DNA from: MR-S7 sp000400995
Lineage (GTDB): Bacteria; Pseudomonadota; Gammaproteobacteria; Burkholderiales; Burkholderiaceae_C
NCBI RefSeq assembly: GCF_045291395.1
Contig: NZ_CP152342.1
Span: 744,001-808,000 of the forward strand
Length of the DNA stretch: 64,000 bases
Reading direction: 5' to 3'
A program made the translations under genes and the position numbers. Position 1 is the first letter of the stretch. Each line of letters opens with the position of its first letter. Positions 48,334 through 56,276 of this stretch are shown piece by piece. The notes under the pieces were generated by a model. It was given only the letters and a program-made list of their open reading frames with translations. It did no database searches and was not told the DNA's origin.

Positions 48334-49464
48334 TCAGGCGTCCAAGAGGATGCGCAGCATGCGGCGCAGCGGCTCGGCCGCACCCCACAGGAGCTGGTCG
48401 CCGATGGTGAAGGCGCCGACATACTCGGGGCCCATGGCCAGCTTGCGGATGCGGCCCACAGGGATGGTCATGGTGCCGGTGACGGCCACGGGCGTCAGGT
48501 CGCGGAGCGTGGCCTCGCGCGTGTTGGGCACGACCTTGGCCCATTCGTTGTCGGCGGCGATCATGGCCTCGAGGTCGGCTACGGGCACGTCCTTCTTCAG
48601 CTTGAAGGTCAGCGCCTGGCTGTGGCAGCGCATGGCGCCCACGCGCACGCAGAAGCCATCGACCGGCACGGCGGGTGAGCCGAAGCCTTCGCCCTGGCCC
48701 ATGATCTTGTTGGTCTCGGCCATGCCCTTCCATTCTTCCTTGGACATGCCGTTGCCCAGGTCCTTGTCGATCCAGGGAATCAGCGATCCGCCCAGGGGCA
48801 CGCCGAAGTTGGCGGTTTCGTCGGCCGAGAGGGCGCGTTGCTTGGCGATGACCTTGCGGTCGATCTCCAGGATGGCGCTCTTGGGGTCGTCGAGCAGGGC
48901 CTTCACCTCGGTGTTCAGCGTGCCGTACTGCGTGAGCAGCTCTCGCATGTGCTGCGCACCGCCGCCGCTGGCGGCCTGGTAGGTCTGCGTGCTCATCCAC
49001 TCGACGAGGCCCGCCTTGTAGAGCGCACCCACGCCCATCAGCATGCAACTCACCGTGCAGTTGCCGCCGATCCAGTTGTTGCCGCCCTTGGCCAAGGCGT
49101 TCTGGATGACGGGCATGTTCACCGGGTCGAGGACGATGACCGCGTCGTCCTTCATGCGCAGCGTGGAGGCGGCGTCGATCCAGTGGCCCTTCCAGCCTGC
49201 GGCGCGCAGCTTGGGGAAGACCTCGGTGGTGTAGTCGCCGCCCTGGGCGGTGATGATGATCTCGCAGCGCGCCAACTGCGCGATGTCGAACGCGTCCTGC
49301 AGCGCGGTCTCGTTCTTGGCCATCGCGGGCGCCTTGCCGCCTGCGTTCGACGTGGAGAAGAACAGGGGCTCGATCAGGTCGAAGTCCTTCTCCTGCGCCA
49401 TGCGGTCCATCAGCACCGAGCCGACCATGCCGCGCCAGCCGACCAAACCTACCAACTTGCTCAT
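48334..49464 (-). CDS. asd: Aspartate-semialdehyde dehydrogenase
   Basis: Reduces aspartyl phosphate to aspartate semialdehyde, the branch point to lysine/diaminopimelate, threonine, isoleucine and methionine. The 376-residue protein has the NADP motif GLVGWRGMVGSVL, the catalytic Cys in GGNCTVSCML (residue ~133) and the substrate His region GAMRCHSQA. The ATG at 49464 gives the standard MSKLVGLVGWRG start. A candidate Thr/Ile/Lys leader peptide gene ends 102 bp upstream. In relatives asd normally follows leuB; here a 5-kb accessory block lies between them. Confidence 0.97.
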   Translation of the reverse strand: MSKLVGLVGWRGMVGSVLMDRMAQEKDFDLIEPLFFSTSNAGGKAPAMAKNETALQDAFDIAQLARCEIIITAQGGDYTTEVFPKLRAAGWKGHWIDAASTLRMKDDAVIVLDPVNMPVIQNALAKGGNNWIGGNCTVSCMLMGVGALYKAGLVEWMSTQTYQAASGGGAQHMRELLTQYGTLNTEVKALLDDPKSAILEIDRKVIAKQRALSADETANFGVPLGGSLIPWIDKDLGNGMSKEEWKGMAETNKIMGQGEGFGSPAVPVDGFCVRVGAMRCHSQALTFKLKKDVPVADLEAMIAADNEWAKVVPNTREATLRDLTPVAVTGTMTIPVGRIRKLAMGPEYVGAFTIGDQLLWGAAEPLRRMLRILLDA

Positions 49465-49566
49465 TTTCAACGCCCTTTCACAAAGTAAAAACAGTGCCCG
49501 ACCGGACTTCTGTTCACCCCCGGCTCGTCTGGGCCAGGGAGGGCGCACGACGATACCGGAGCTGCT

Positions 49567-49668
49567 TCAGCCCTTAATGGTCGTGGTTTTGGTGGTGATT
49601 GCACGCGCGGCGACGCCTGCCAGGGCGGCAGTGGCGGTGTTCTGTGCGAACGGGCGGGCGGCAAACAT
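49567..49668 (-). CDS. Candidate Thr/Ile/Lys leader (attenuator) peptide upstream of asd
   Basis: A 33-codon reading frame ending ITTKTTTIKG: five Thr, two Ile and two Lys codons in the last ten, all end products of the aspartate pathway that asd serves. A TACAAT -10-like hexamer (49682-49677) ends 8 bp before the ATG, so the RNA would start at or beside the ATG (leaderless). Between its stop and asd there is a GC-rich stem (CCCTGGC/GCCGGGG) and then a weaker stem with UUUUU at 49489-49485. This is the layout of thrL-type attenuation, but the pairing was judged by eye. No homologue is known to me. Confidence 0.5.
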   Translation of the reverse strand: MFAARPFAQNTATAALAGVAARAITTKTTTIKG

Positions 49669-49716
49669 AGCCGGACATTGTAGCGGATGCCCGGGCGCTC
49701 CTGCCGGCCCGGCCGC

Positions 49717-50961
49717 TCAGAATCGCCCGATGGCGTAAGGAGCCGGGTCGATCGCCGGCTTCGCGCCCGCGATGAGCTGGCTGACGAGCTTGCCGCTGGG
49801 CGGGCCGCCCGTGAGGCCGAAGTGGCCATGCCCGAAGGCGAGGTACAGGCCGGGATGGCCGGGCGCCTCGCCCAGCACCGGCAGGCTGTCGGGCGTGGAC
49901 GGACGGTGGCCCATCCAGTAGCGCGGCTCGCCGGCCTGCAGGCCAGGGAAGATGCGCCGCGCATGCGCGGCGAGCGCTGCGGCGCGGCGCTCGTCCGGCG
50001 CGGCCTCGAGCCCGGCGAATTCCACGGTTCCCGTCACCCGCAGGCCCTCGGCCATGGGGGTCATGCCGAAGCCACGGTTCTTCACCGATAGCGGCATGGG
50101 CAGTTCGATGCTGGGCGCGGGCAGCAGGGCGTGGTAGCCGCGCTCGGATTCCAGCGGAACCCGCAGGCCCAGCGGCTCCAGCAGCCTGCCGCTCCAGGCC
50201 CCGCCCGCCACCACGATGCGTGGAAAGCGGCGGTTGGCCATGTTGGTCATCAGCGTGAACCCTTCGGGCCCGCACGGCAGGATCTTGAGTACGCGCTCGT
50301 GCACGGTCTGGCCTGCGCCCGCGAGGAATTGCGCATGCAGCGCCTGCACCAGCCCCAGCGGGCTGACGGTGAAGGCATTGCCGGGAATGCGCATGCCGCG
50401 CCGTATCTCGGGCGAGATGCCAGGATAGATGCGCTGCAGGTCGGCGGCCGTAAGCGGCTCGACGGCGATGGCATGGCGCTGGGCGATCTGCATCTCGATG
50501 CGCGATTCCATGCCGTCGCCTTCCCAGATGCGCACCTGCCCGACGGGCCGCACGAGGCGCTGGAAATCCGCGTCACCCAGCAGTTCGCGCCAGGCGTGGA
50601 GAGAGGTGGAATGCAGTGCGCGCATCGCGTCGGAGATGCGCAGCACGCGCTCGATCGAGCTGGCTCCGATCCAGCGCAGCAACCAGGGCGCGAGGCGGGG
50701 CGCATACCCGCTGCGGATGACCAGGGGTCCGTCGGAGCGCAGCAGCCAGCCGGGCACCTTCCTGAGCATGCCGGGTTGGGCGATGGGCACGGCGGTGTCG
50801 GCGCTGATCAGCCCCGAGTTGCCGAACGACGTGCCCCCGCCCGCGGGCAGCGCGTCGATCACCGTCACCGCGAAGCCGGCGCGCTGCAGATAGAGGGCCG
50901 TGGACAGGCCCAGGATGCCGGAGCCGATGACCCCAACCGAGGTGGCGTCGGTGGCGCTCAT
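49717..50961 (-). CDS. FAD-dependent oxidoreductase, D-amino-acid dehydrogenase-like
   Basis: A 414-residue DAO-family flavoenzyme. The FAD motif GVIGSGILGLSTALYLQRAG opens the protein, GGTSFGNSGLIS follows as in DadA, and the C-terminus has RYWMGHRPSTPDSLPVLG and FGHGHFGLTGGPPSG, the second flavin/substrate region. DadA-like enzymes oxidise D-amino acids or related amines at the membrane. The exact substrate is not evident. The ATG overlaps the stop of a Bug receptor gene, which suggests uptake and oxidation of one compound, likely under the divergent LysR regulator. Confidence 0.85.
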   Translation of the reverse strand: MSATDATSVGVIGSGILGLSTALYLQRAGFAVTVIDALPAGGGTSFGNSGLISADTAVPIAQPGMLRKVPGWLLRSDGPLVIRSGYAPRLAPWLLRWIGASSIERVLRISDAMRALHSTSLHAWRELLGDADFQRLVRPVGQVRIWEGDGMESRIEMQIAQRHAIAVEPLTAADLQRIYPGISPEIRRGMRIPGNAFTVSPLGLVQALHAQFLAGAGQTVHERVLKILPCGPEGFTLMTNMANRRFPRIVVAGGAWSGRLLEPLGLRVPLESERGYHALLPAPSIELPMPLSVKNRGFGMTPMAEGLRVTGTVEFAGLEAAPDERRAAALAAHARRIFPGLQAGEPRYWMGHRPSTPDSLPVLGEAPGHPGLYLAFGHGHFGLTGGPPSGKLVSQLIAGAKPAIDPAPYAIGRF

Positions 50962-51926
50962 TCGGGCTTGATCCCCAGCATGTCGACCGATGCCTGCCAT
51001 TTGCCGGCGCGCGCGCGGATGAAGTCCCGGTAGTGCTCGGGACTGCCTGTGACCACCGTCGCGCCCTGGGTCTCCAGCCGCTGGGCGATGGCCGGGTCGG
51101 ACAGCGCGCGCTGGACCGCGGCGCTGATCTTGCGCACCACGGCGGCAGGCGTGCCCGCGGGTGCCGAAATGCCGTTCCAGGTCTCCACCTCGAAGCCCGG
51201 ATAGCCCTGCTCCGCGATCGTGGGAATGCCGGGCAACTGGCGCAGGCGCTGCGCGGAGGCCACGCCGAGCACGCGCACCTTCTGCCCCTGGTAGAGCGAC
51301 ATGCCCGACGCGGCGCCCGCGAACATCATCTGCACCTGGCCGCTGACGACGTCCGAGATGGCGGGGGTGGAGCCTTTGTAGGGCACATGGGTGATGTCCA
51401 CGCCCGCCGCGTGCTTGAAGAGCTCCATCGCCATGTGGCTGACGCCGCCGCGGCCCCAGGACGCGTAGTTGAGCTTGCCGGGATGGCCCTTCGCGTCCTC
51501 CACCATCTGCTGCAGCGTGGTGGAGGCGTAGTTCAGGTGGGTCATCAGCACCATGGCCTGGGTCGCCATCATCGCTACCGGCGTGAAGTCGCGCTCGGCG
51601 TTGTAGGGCAGGTTGGCGTAGAGCAGCTGGTTGAGCGAGTCGATGTCGGTATTGGTGTTGATCAGCGTGTAGCCGTCGGGCTTGGCGCGGGCCGCGAGGT
51701 CGGCGCCGATGGTGCCGTTCGCGCCGGGCTTGTTCTCCACGACCACCGGCTGCTTCCACTCCTCGCTGAGCTTGGCCGCGACGATGCGCGTCGCCCCGTC
51801 GGACAGCGCGCCGGGCGGCCATGGAACAATGATGCGCACCGGGCGGTTGGGAAAGTCCTCCTGCGCATGGGCCGCGGGCAGGGTCGCCAGCATGGCGATG
51901 GCAAGCAACGTCCGAACGAACTTCAT
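50958..51926 (-). CDS. Bug/TctC-family periplasmic solute-binding protein
   Basis: A 322-residue receptor with a signal peptide (first ~21 residues, ending AAHA), then the family motifs PVRIIVPWPPGALSD, VVVENKPGANGTIG and KPDGYTLI. It carries Asp/Asn-rich ligand-loop residues but the ligand cannot be named. It is divergent from the LysR gene at 52034 and coupled to the flavoenzyme gene, a typical Bug catabolic arrangement. Confidence 0.92.
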   Translation of the reverse strand: MKFVRTLLAIAMLATLPAAHAQEDFPNRPVRIIVPWPPGALSDGATRIVAAKLSEEWKQPVVVENKPGANGTIGADLAARAKPDGYTLINTNTDIDSLNQLLYANLPYNAERDFTPVAMMATQAMVLMTHLNYASTTLQQMVEDAKGHPGKLNYASWGRGGVSHMAMELFKHAAGVDITHVPYKGSTPAISDVVSGQVQMMFAGAASGMSLYQGQKVRVLGVASAQRLRQLPGIPTIAEQGYPGFEVETWNGISAPAGTPAAVVRKISAAVQRALSDPAIAQRLETQGATVVTGSPEHYRDFIRARAGKWQASVDMLGIKPE

Positions 51927-52033
51927 CTCGAATCCTTTTGCGAATGGCGGTGTGGAAATTCACTGTAGGCCGCGGCCGCCGCCCCTGGCAAAGGATTTGT
52001 GCTTCAGTCCAATCAACCGCAAGTTAAGTCGCC

Positions 52034-52960
52034 ATGCGCACCGAAGCCCGCAGACCCACGTTCCGTCAGCTCGAAGCCTTCCACGCGGTGATGACCGGCG
52101 GCAGCATGAAGGCGGCCGCGGAAACGCTCTTCATCAGCCAGGCCGCGGTGAGCAAGCTGATCGCCTCGCTGGAGGCAGACCTGGGCCTGAGCCTGTTCGA
52201 ATCCAAGCGCGGCGGCCTGCGGCCGAGCGAGGCCGGGCAGGTGATGCACCAGCAGACGCAGCAACTGTTCGGCGCGGTGTGGAAGCTGGCCGACCTGGCC
52301 GACAAGCTGCGCGACAGGGAGGCCGGGCGCCTGCGCATCGCGGCCATGTCCACCTTGTCGGTGAGCGGGCTGCCGCGGCTGCTGGCGGGCGTGCTGCAGG
52401 GGCGCGAGGCGCTGCAGGTGGAGGTGGACACCTTCAGCTCCAACGAGATCATCGGCCTGGTCCGCGACCGGCGCTACGACATCGGCCTGGCCATGCCGCC
52501 CGTGGATCTCGACGGCGTGGAGCTGATCCAGGCCTACCGGCTGCGGTGCAAATGCATCTCGGCCACGCCGGGAGACTTCGGCGGTGCGGCGCGGGTGGAC
52601 CCGTCCATGCTGGCCGGCCGCGAGTTCGTCTCGCTCGCCGAGGGCAGCTTCACGCGGCTGCGCATCGACGAGCTGTTCACTGCGCAGAACATCCCCCGGC
52701 GCATGGCGGTGTCGGCCCGCTCGCCGGCCACCGTGGCGACGTTCGTGCTCCACGGCCGCGGCGTGTCCATCGTCGATCCGTTCACGGCGGCCGACCATGG
52801 GGCGCGCGGCGGCGGGGTGCACGAGTTCGACCCGCCGATCCCTAGCACCGTCCTGTGGCTCAAGGCCGTGGGCGCGCCGCTGCCGGCGGTGTTTCCGGAC
52901 ATCCGGGCGGCTTTCGACGAAGCCGTGCGGCCGCTGCTGCTGGAGGGCTGGGTCGCATGA
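52034..52960 (+). CDS. LysR-family transcriptional regulator
   Basis: A 308-residue LTTR with the N-terminal winged helix (FRQLEAFHAVMTGGSMKAAA, then ISQAAVSKLIASLEADLGLSLF) and the two-lobed effector domain. It is divergently transcribed from the Bug receptor/flavoenzyme pair with 107 bp between starts, so it probably controls that pair in response to their substrate. A PAS-GGDEF gene follows 50 bp later in the same direction. Confidence 0.9.
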   Translation: MRTEARRPTFRQLEAFHAVMTGGSMKAAAETLFISQAAVSKLIASLEADLGLSLFESKRGGLRPSEAGQVMHQQTQQLFGAVWKLADLADKLRDREAGRLRIAAMSTLSVSGLPRLLAGVLQGREALQVEVDTFSSNEIIGLVRDRRYDIGLAMPPVDLDGVELIQAYRLRCKCISATPGDFGGAARVDPSMLAGREFVSLAEGSFTRLRIDELFTAQNIPRRMAVSARSPATVATFVLHGRGVSIVDPFTAADHGARGGGVHEFDPPIPSTVLWLKAVGAPLPAVFPDIRAAFDEAVRPLLLEGWVA

Positions 52961-53010
52961 GCCCGCCGGGCGTATAGTTACAAATCTTTCCGGACGGTTC
53001 CGCTTCCTCC

Positions 53011-54327
53011 ATGTCTTCCCTCGACGATTCCCTTGCAGGCTGGCAGGACGATCCGCGCCACCTGCGCGACATGCTGGACCACAACAGCGACTGGATCTGG
53101 GAAGTGGACGCCCAGGGCCGCTACACCTATTGCTCGGCCATGGTGACGGCGCTGCTCGGGCGGCCGCCCTCCGAAGTGCTGGGGCGCACGCCGTTCGATT
53201 TCATGCCGCAGGCCGAGGCGCAGCGCGTGGGCCGCGAGTTCGCGGCGATCGTGGCGGCGCGCAGGCCGTTCTCGGGGCTGGTGAACCGCAACGTGCGGCC
53301 CGACGGCAGCATCGTGGTGCTCGAAACCAGCGGCGTGCCGCTCTTCGACGCGCAGGGCGACCTGGCCGGCTACCGCGGCGTGGACCGCGACATCTCGATG
53401 CTCGGCGAGCGCGTTCTGCAGCTGGAGGCGGTGTACGACCTGGCGCCCGTGGCCCTGTGCACGCTGACGCGCGAGGGGCGTGTGGCCATGGCCAACCAGG
53501 CCATGGCGTTGCTGCTGGGACGCGAGGTGGAGGCGCTGCCCGGCCTGTGCCTGGCGGAGCGGGTGCCCGTGGCGGCCGATGCCCTGCGCGAGGACTTCGC
53601 CGCCGCCGATGCGGGCGCACCCATGCCCGGCCGTGAATGGGCCTGGGACGGGCGCTGGTTCTACGTGACGCGGCACCCGCTGCGCGATGCGCGCGGCGCG
53701 GTGGTGGGCCTGTCGGTCGCGTGGATGGACATCACTGCGCGCAAGATGGCTGAGGAACAGCTCACCGCGGCCAACGACCGCCTGGCCTACTATGCGCGGC
53801 AGGACTATCTCACCGGGCTGCACAACCGCCGCTCGCTGGACGAGCGGCTGGAGCGCGAGATCGCCCGCGCCCGGCGCGACGGCCAGGTGCTGTCGCTTTG
53901 CATGGCGGACGTGGACTATTTCAAGAGCTACAACGACACCCAGGGCCACCTGGGTGGCGACGAGTGCCTGCGCGCCGTGGCACGGGTGCTGGAGCAATGT
54001 GCGCTGCGGCCGGGCGACATGGTGAGCCGCTATGGCGGCGAGGAGTTCGTCGTCGTGCTGCCCGGCACCGACGCGCGCGGCGCGGCCGCGGTGGCCGAGC
54101 GCATGCGCGCGCAGGTCGAGGCGCTGCGGCTGCCTCACCCGGCGAGCCCGCAGGGCCTGGTCACGGTGAGCCTGGGCGTGGTGTGCTGGCAGTTGGTGCC
54201 CGGCGACGCGCCCGTGGAGGCGGCCGCGCTGCTGCAGGCGGCGGACCGGGCGCTCTACGCCGCCAAGTCCGCGGGGCGCAACCGTACGGCCAGCGCGGCG
54301 CTGCCGCAGGCCGCGCCGGCCGCCTGA
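53011..54327 (+). CDS. PAS-PAS-GGDEF diguanylate cyclase
   Basis: A 438-residue soluble signalling protein. The first PAS domain (~residues 20-130) contains the NSDWIWEVDAQGRYTY core, and the second PAS (~137-245) starts VYDLAPVALCTLTREG. The GGDEF domain (~265-425) has an active GGEEF motif and an intact inhibitory site RPGD five residues before it. Predicted to make cyclic di-GMP in response to a ligand or redox cue sensed by PAS. A possible -10 (TATAGT at 52973-52978) precedes it. It converges on leuB, with only 4 bp between the stops. Confidence 0.92.
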   Translation: MSSLDDSLAGWQDDPRHLRDMLDHNSDWIWEVDAQGRYTYCSAMVTALLGRPPSEVLGRTPFDFMPQAEAQRVGREFAAIVAARRPFSGLVNRNVRPDGSIVVLETSGVPLFDAQGDLAGYRGVDRDISMLGERVLQLEAVYDLAPVALCTLTREGRVAMANQAMALLLGREVEALPGLCLAERVPVAADALREDFAAADAGAPMPGREWAWDGRWFYVTRHPLRDARGAVVGLSVAWMDITARKMAEEQLTAANDRLAYYARQDYLTGLHNRRSLDERLEREIARARRDGQVLSLCMADVDYFKSYNDTQGHLGGDECLRAVARVLEQCALRPGDMVSRYGGEEFVVVLPGTDARGAAAVAERMRAQVEALRLPHPASPQGLVTVSLGVVCWQLVPGDAPVEAAALLQAADRALYAAKSAGRNRTASAALPQAAPAA

Positions 54328-54331
54328 CCGC

Positions 54332-55402
54332 TCAGCCCAGCGCCTTCAGCACGGCGTCGCCCATCTCCACCGTGCCGACCTTGGTCGTGCCCGCGCTGTA
54401 GATGTCGGGCGTGCGCAGGCCCTGCGCCAGCACGCGCGTGACGGCGGCCTCGATGCGGCGGGCGGCTTCCTCCTGGCCCAGCGAGAAGCGCAGCATCATC
54501 GCCGCGCTGAGGATGGTGGCGAGCGGGTTGGCCACGCCCTTGCCGGCGATGTCGGGTGCGCTGCCGTGGCTGGGCTCGTACAGGCCCTGCTTCTTGTCGT
54601 TCAGCGAAGCCGAAGGCAGCATGCCGATGGAGCCGGTGAGCATGGAGGCTTCGTCGCTGAGGATGTCGCCGAACATGTTGCCGGTCACGATCACGTCGAA
54701 GGCCTTGGGCGCCTTCACGAGCTGCATGGCGGCGTTGTCCACGTACATGTGCTGCAACTCCACGTCGGGGTAGTCCTTGTGCACCTCGGTGACCACGTCC
54801 TTCCAGAACTGGAAGGTCTCCAGCACGTTGGCCTTGTCGACGCTGGTCACCTTCTTATTGCGCTTGCGCGCGGCCTCGAACGCGACGCGGGCGATGCGCT
54901 CGATCTCGGGCCTGCTGTAGCGCATTGTGTCGAAGGCTTCCTCGCTGCCGGGGAAGTGGCCGTCGGCGGCGGTGCGGCGCCCGCGCGGCTGGCCGAAGTA
55001 GATGTCGCCCGTCAGCTCGCGGATGATGAGGATGTCCAGGCCCGCGATCAGCTCGGGCTTGAGGCTCGATGCGCCCACGAGCTGCTCGTAGCAGATGGCG
55101 GGGCGGAAGTTGGCGAACAGGCCCAGGTTCTTGCGCAGGCCCAGGATGGCCTGCTCAGGGCGCAGGGGGCGGTCGAGCGTGTCGTACTTCCAGTCGCCCA
55201 CGGCGCCGAACAGCACGGCGTCGGCCTCCTTGGCGAGCTTGAGCGTGGCCTCGGGCAGCGGGTGGCCCGAGGCTTCGTAGGCCGCGCCGCCGACGGGGGC
55301 GCTTTCCATCTCCAGCTTCAGGTTGAGCGCCTCGAGCACCTTGACGGCTTCGGCGACGATTTCGGGGCCAATGCCGTCACCCGGCAGAACTGCGATTTTC
55401 AT
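54332..55402 (-). CDS. leuB: 3-isopropylmalate dehydrogenase
   Basis: Oxidative decarboxylation of 3-isopropylmalate in leucine synthesis. The 356-residue protein starts MKIAVLPGDGIGPEI and has the Arg/substrate region LGLRKNLGLFANFRPA, the catalytic Tyr in DTMRYSRPEIER, the Lys in SVDKANVLE, the metal Asp in MFGDILSDEASM and the NAD loop EPSHGSAPDIAGKG. Last gene of the leuC-ecn-leuD-leuB unit. A repeat copy lies between leuD and leuB. Confidence 0.97.
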   Translation of the reverse strand: MKIAVLPGDGIGPEIVAEAVKVLEALNLKLEMESAPVGGAAYEASGHPLPEATLKLAKEADAVLFGAVGDWKYDTLDRPLRPEQAILGLRKNLGLFANFRPAICYEQLVGASSLKPELIAGLDILIIRELTGDIYFGQPRGRRTAADGHFPGSEEAFDTMRYSRPEIERIARVAFEAARKRNKKVTSVDKANVLETFQFWKDVVTEVHKDYPDVELQHMYVDNAAMQLVKAPKAFDVIVTGNMFGDILSDEASMLTGSIGMLPSASLNDKKQGLYEPSHGSAPDIAGKGVANPLATILSAAMMLRFSLGQEEAARRIEAAVTRVLAQGLRTPDIYSAGTTKVGTVEMGDAVLKALG

Positions 55403-55423
55403 GGTCGGTTTACTTCGGTTTCG

Positions 55424-55470
55424 ATAGCTGCCAGCGCTTGTCAGAAAAGCGCTGGGACGTGTTTTGGCTT
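55424..55470. repeat. Hairpin repeat copy 9
   Basis: Plus-strand CGATAGCTGCCAGCGCTTG-TCAGA-AAAGCGCTGGGACG, in the 76-bp gap between leuD and leuB. The right end is diverged. Confidence 0.85.
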
Positions 55471-55478
55471 GAGGATGC

Positions 55479-56129
55479 TCAGGACGCCATCGTGTGGGCC
55501 AGCCAGGGCTTGGTGGCCAGGCGCTCGGCCTCGAAGGCGCGGATCTTGTCGGCGTGGCGCAGGGTCAGGCCGATGTCGTCGAAGCCGTTGAGTAGGCAGT
55601 ACTTGCGGAACGGGATCACGTCGAACGGGATCTCCTCGCCTTGCGGGCGCACGACCACCTGGCGCTCCAGGTCGATGGTCAGCTCGTAGCCGGGGAAGGC
55701 CGCCACTTCGCTGAAGAGCTGGTCCACCGTGGCTTCGGGCAGCACGATGGGCAGCAGGCCGTTCTTGAAGCAGTTGTTGAAGAAGATGTCTGCGAAGCTC
55801 GGCGCGATGACGGTGCGAAAACCGTACTGGTCCAGCGCCCAGGGCGCGTGCTCGCGGCTCGAGCCGCAGCCGAAGTTGCGGCGTGCGATGAGGACGCTGG
55901 CACCCTTGTAGCGCGGCTGGTTCAGCACGAAGTCGGGGTTGGGCTTGCGCGCGCTCTCGGGCACGCCGGGCTCGCCCTTGTCGAGGTAGCGCCACTCGTC
56001 GAACAGGTTGGGGCCGAAGCCCGTCTTCTTGATCGACTTGAGGAACTGCTTGGGGATGATGGCGTCGGTGTCGACGTTCTCGCGGTCCATGGGGGCGACG
56101 AGGCCCTTGTGCACGGTGAATTTCTGCAT
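55479..56129 (-). CDS. leuD: 3-isopropylmalate dehydratase small subunit
   Basis: Small subunit of the leucine-pathway isomerase that forms the active site with LeuC. The 216-residue swivel-domain protein has MDRENVDTDAIIPKQFL near the start and the substrate loop RRNFGCGSSREHAPWAL, both typical. The entericidin-like gene ends 13 bp upstream of its start. Confidence 0.97.
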   Translation of the reverse strand: MQKFTVHKGLVAPMDRENVDTDAIIPKQFLKSIKKTGFGPNLFDEWRYLDKGEPGVPESARKPNPDFVLNQPRYKGASVLIARRNFGCGSSREHAPWALDQYGFRTVIAPSFADIFFNNCFKNGLLPIVLPEATVDQLFSEVAAFPGYELTIDLERQVVVRPQGEEIPFDVIPFRKYCLLNGFDDIGLTLRHADKIRAFEAERLATKPWLAHTMAS

Positions 56130-56142
56130 GGCGGTGTGTCCT

Positions 56143-56265
56143 TTACTTGGCGGCGCGTTCGATGGCCGAGCCGGCGCGCTGCACGTCCTGGCCCATGCCT
56201 TTGACGGTGTTGCAGCCGGTCAGCACGAAGGCCAGGGCGAGAAGGGTGGCGAGAGGCTGTTTCAC
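56143..56265 (-). CDS. Entericidin A/B-family small lipoprotein
   Basis: A 40-residue lipoprotein precursor: hydrophobic signal (PLATLLALAFVL), lipobox LTGC near residue 18, then NTVKGMGQDVQRAGSAIERAAK-type tail typical of entericidin/EcnB proteins (shown by GMGQDVQRAGSAIERA). It starts with GTG at 56265, preceded by TGAGGGG that overlaps the leuC stop. Entericidins are linked to envelope stability and toxin-antidote pairs in enterobacteria; the role here, between leuC and leuD, is unknown. This position is common in the family Comamonadaceae. Confidence 0.85.
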   Translation of the reverse strand: MKQPLATLLALAFVLTGCNTVKGMGQDVQRAGSAIERAAK

Positions 56266-56276
56266 GGCAGCGCCCC

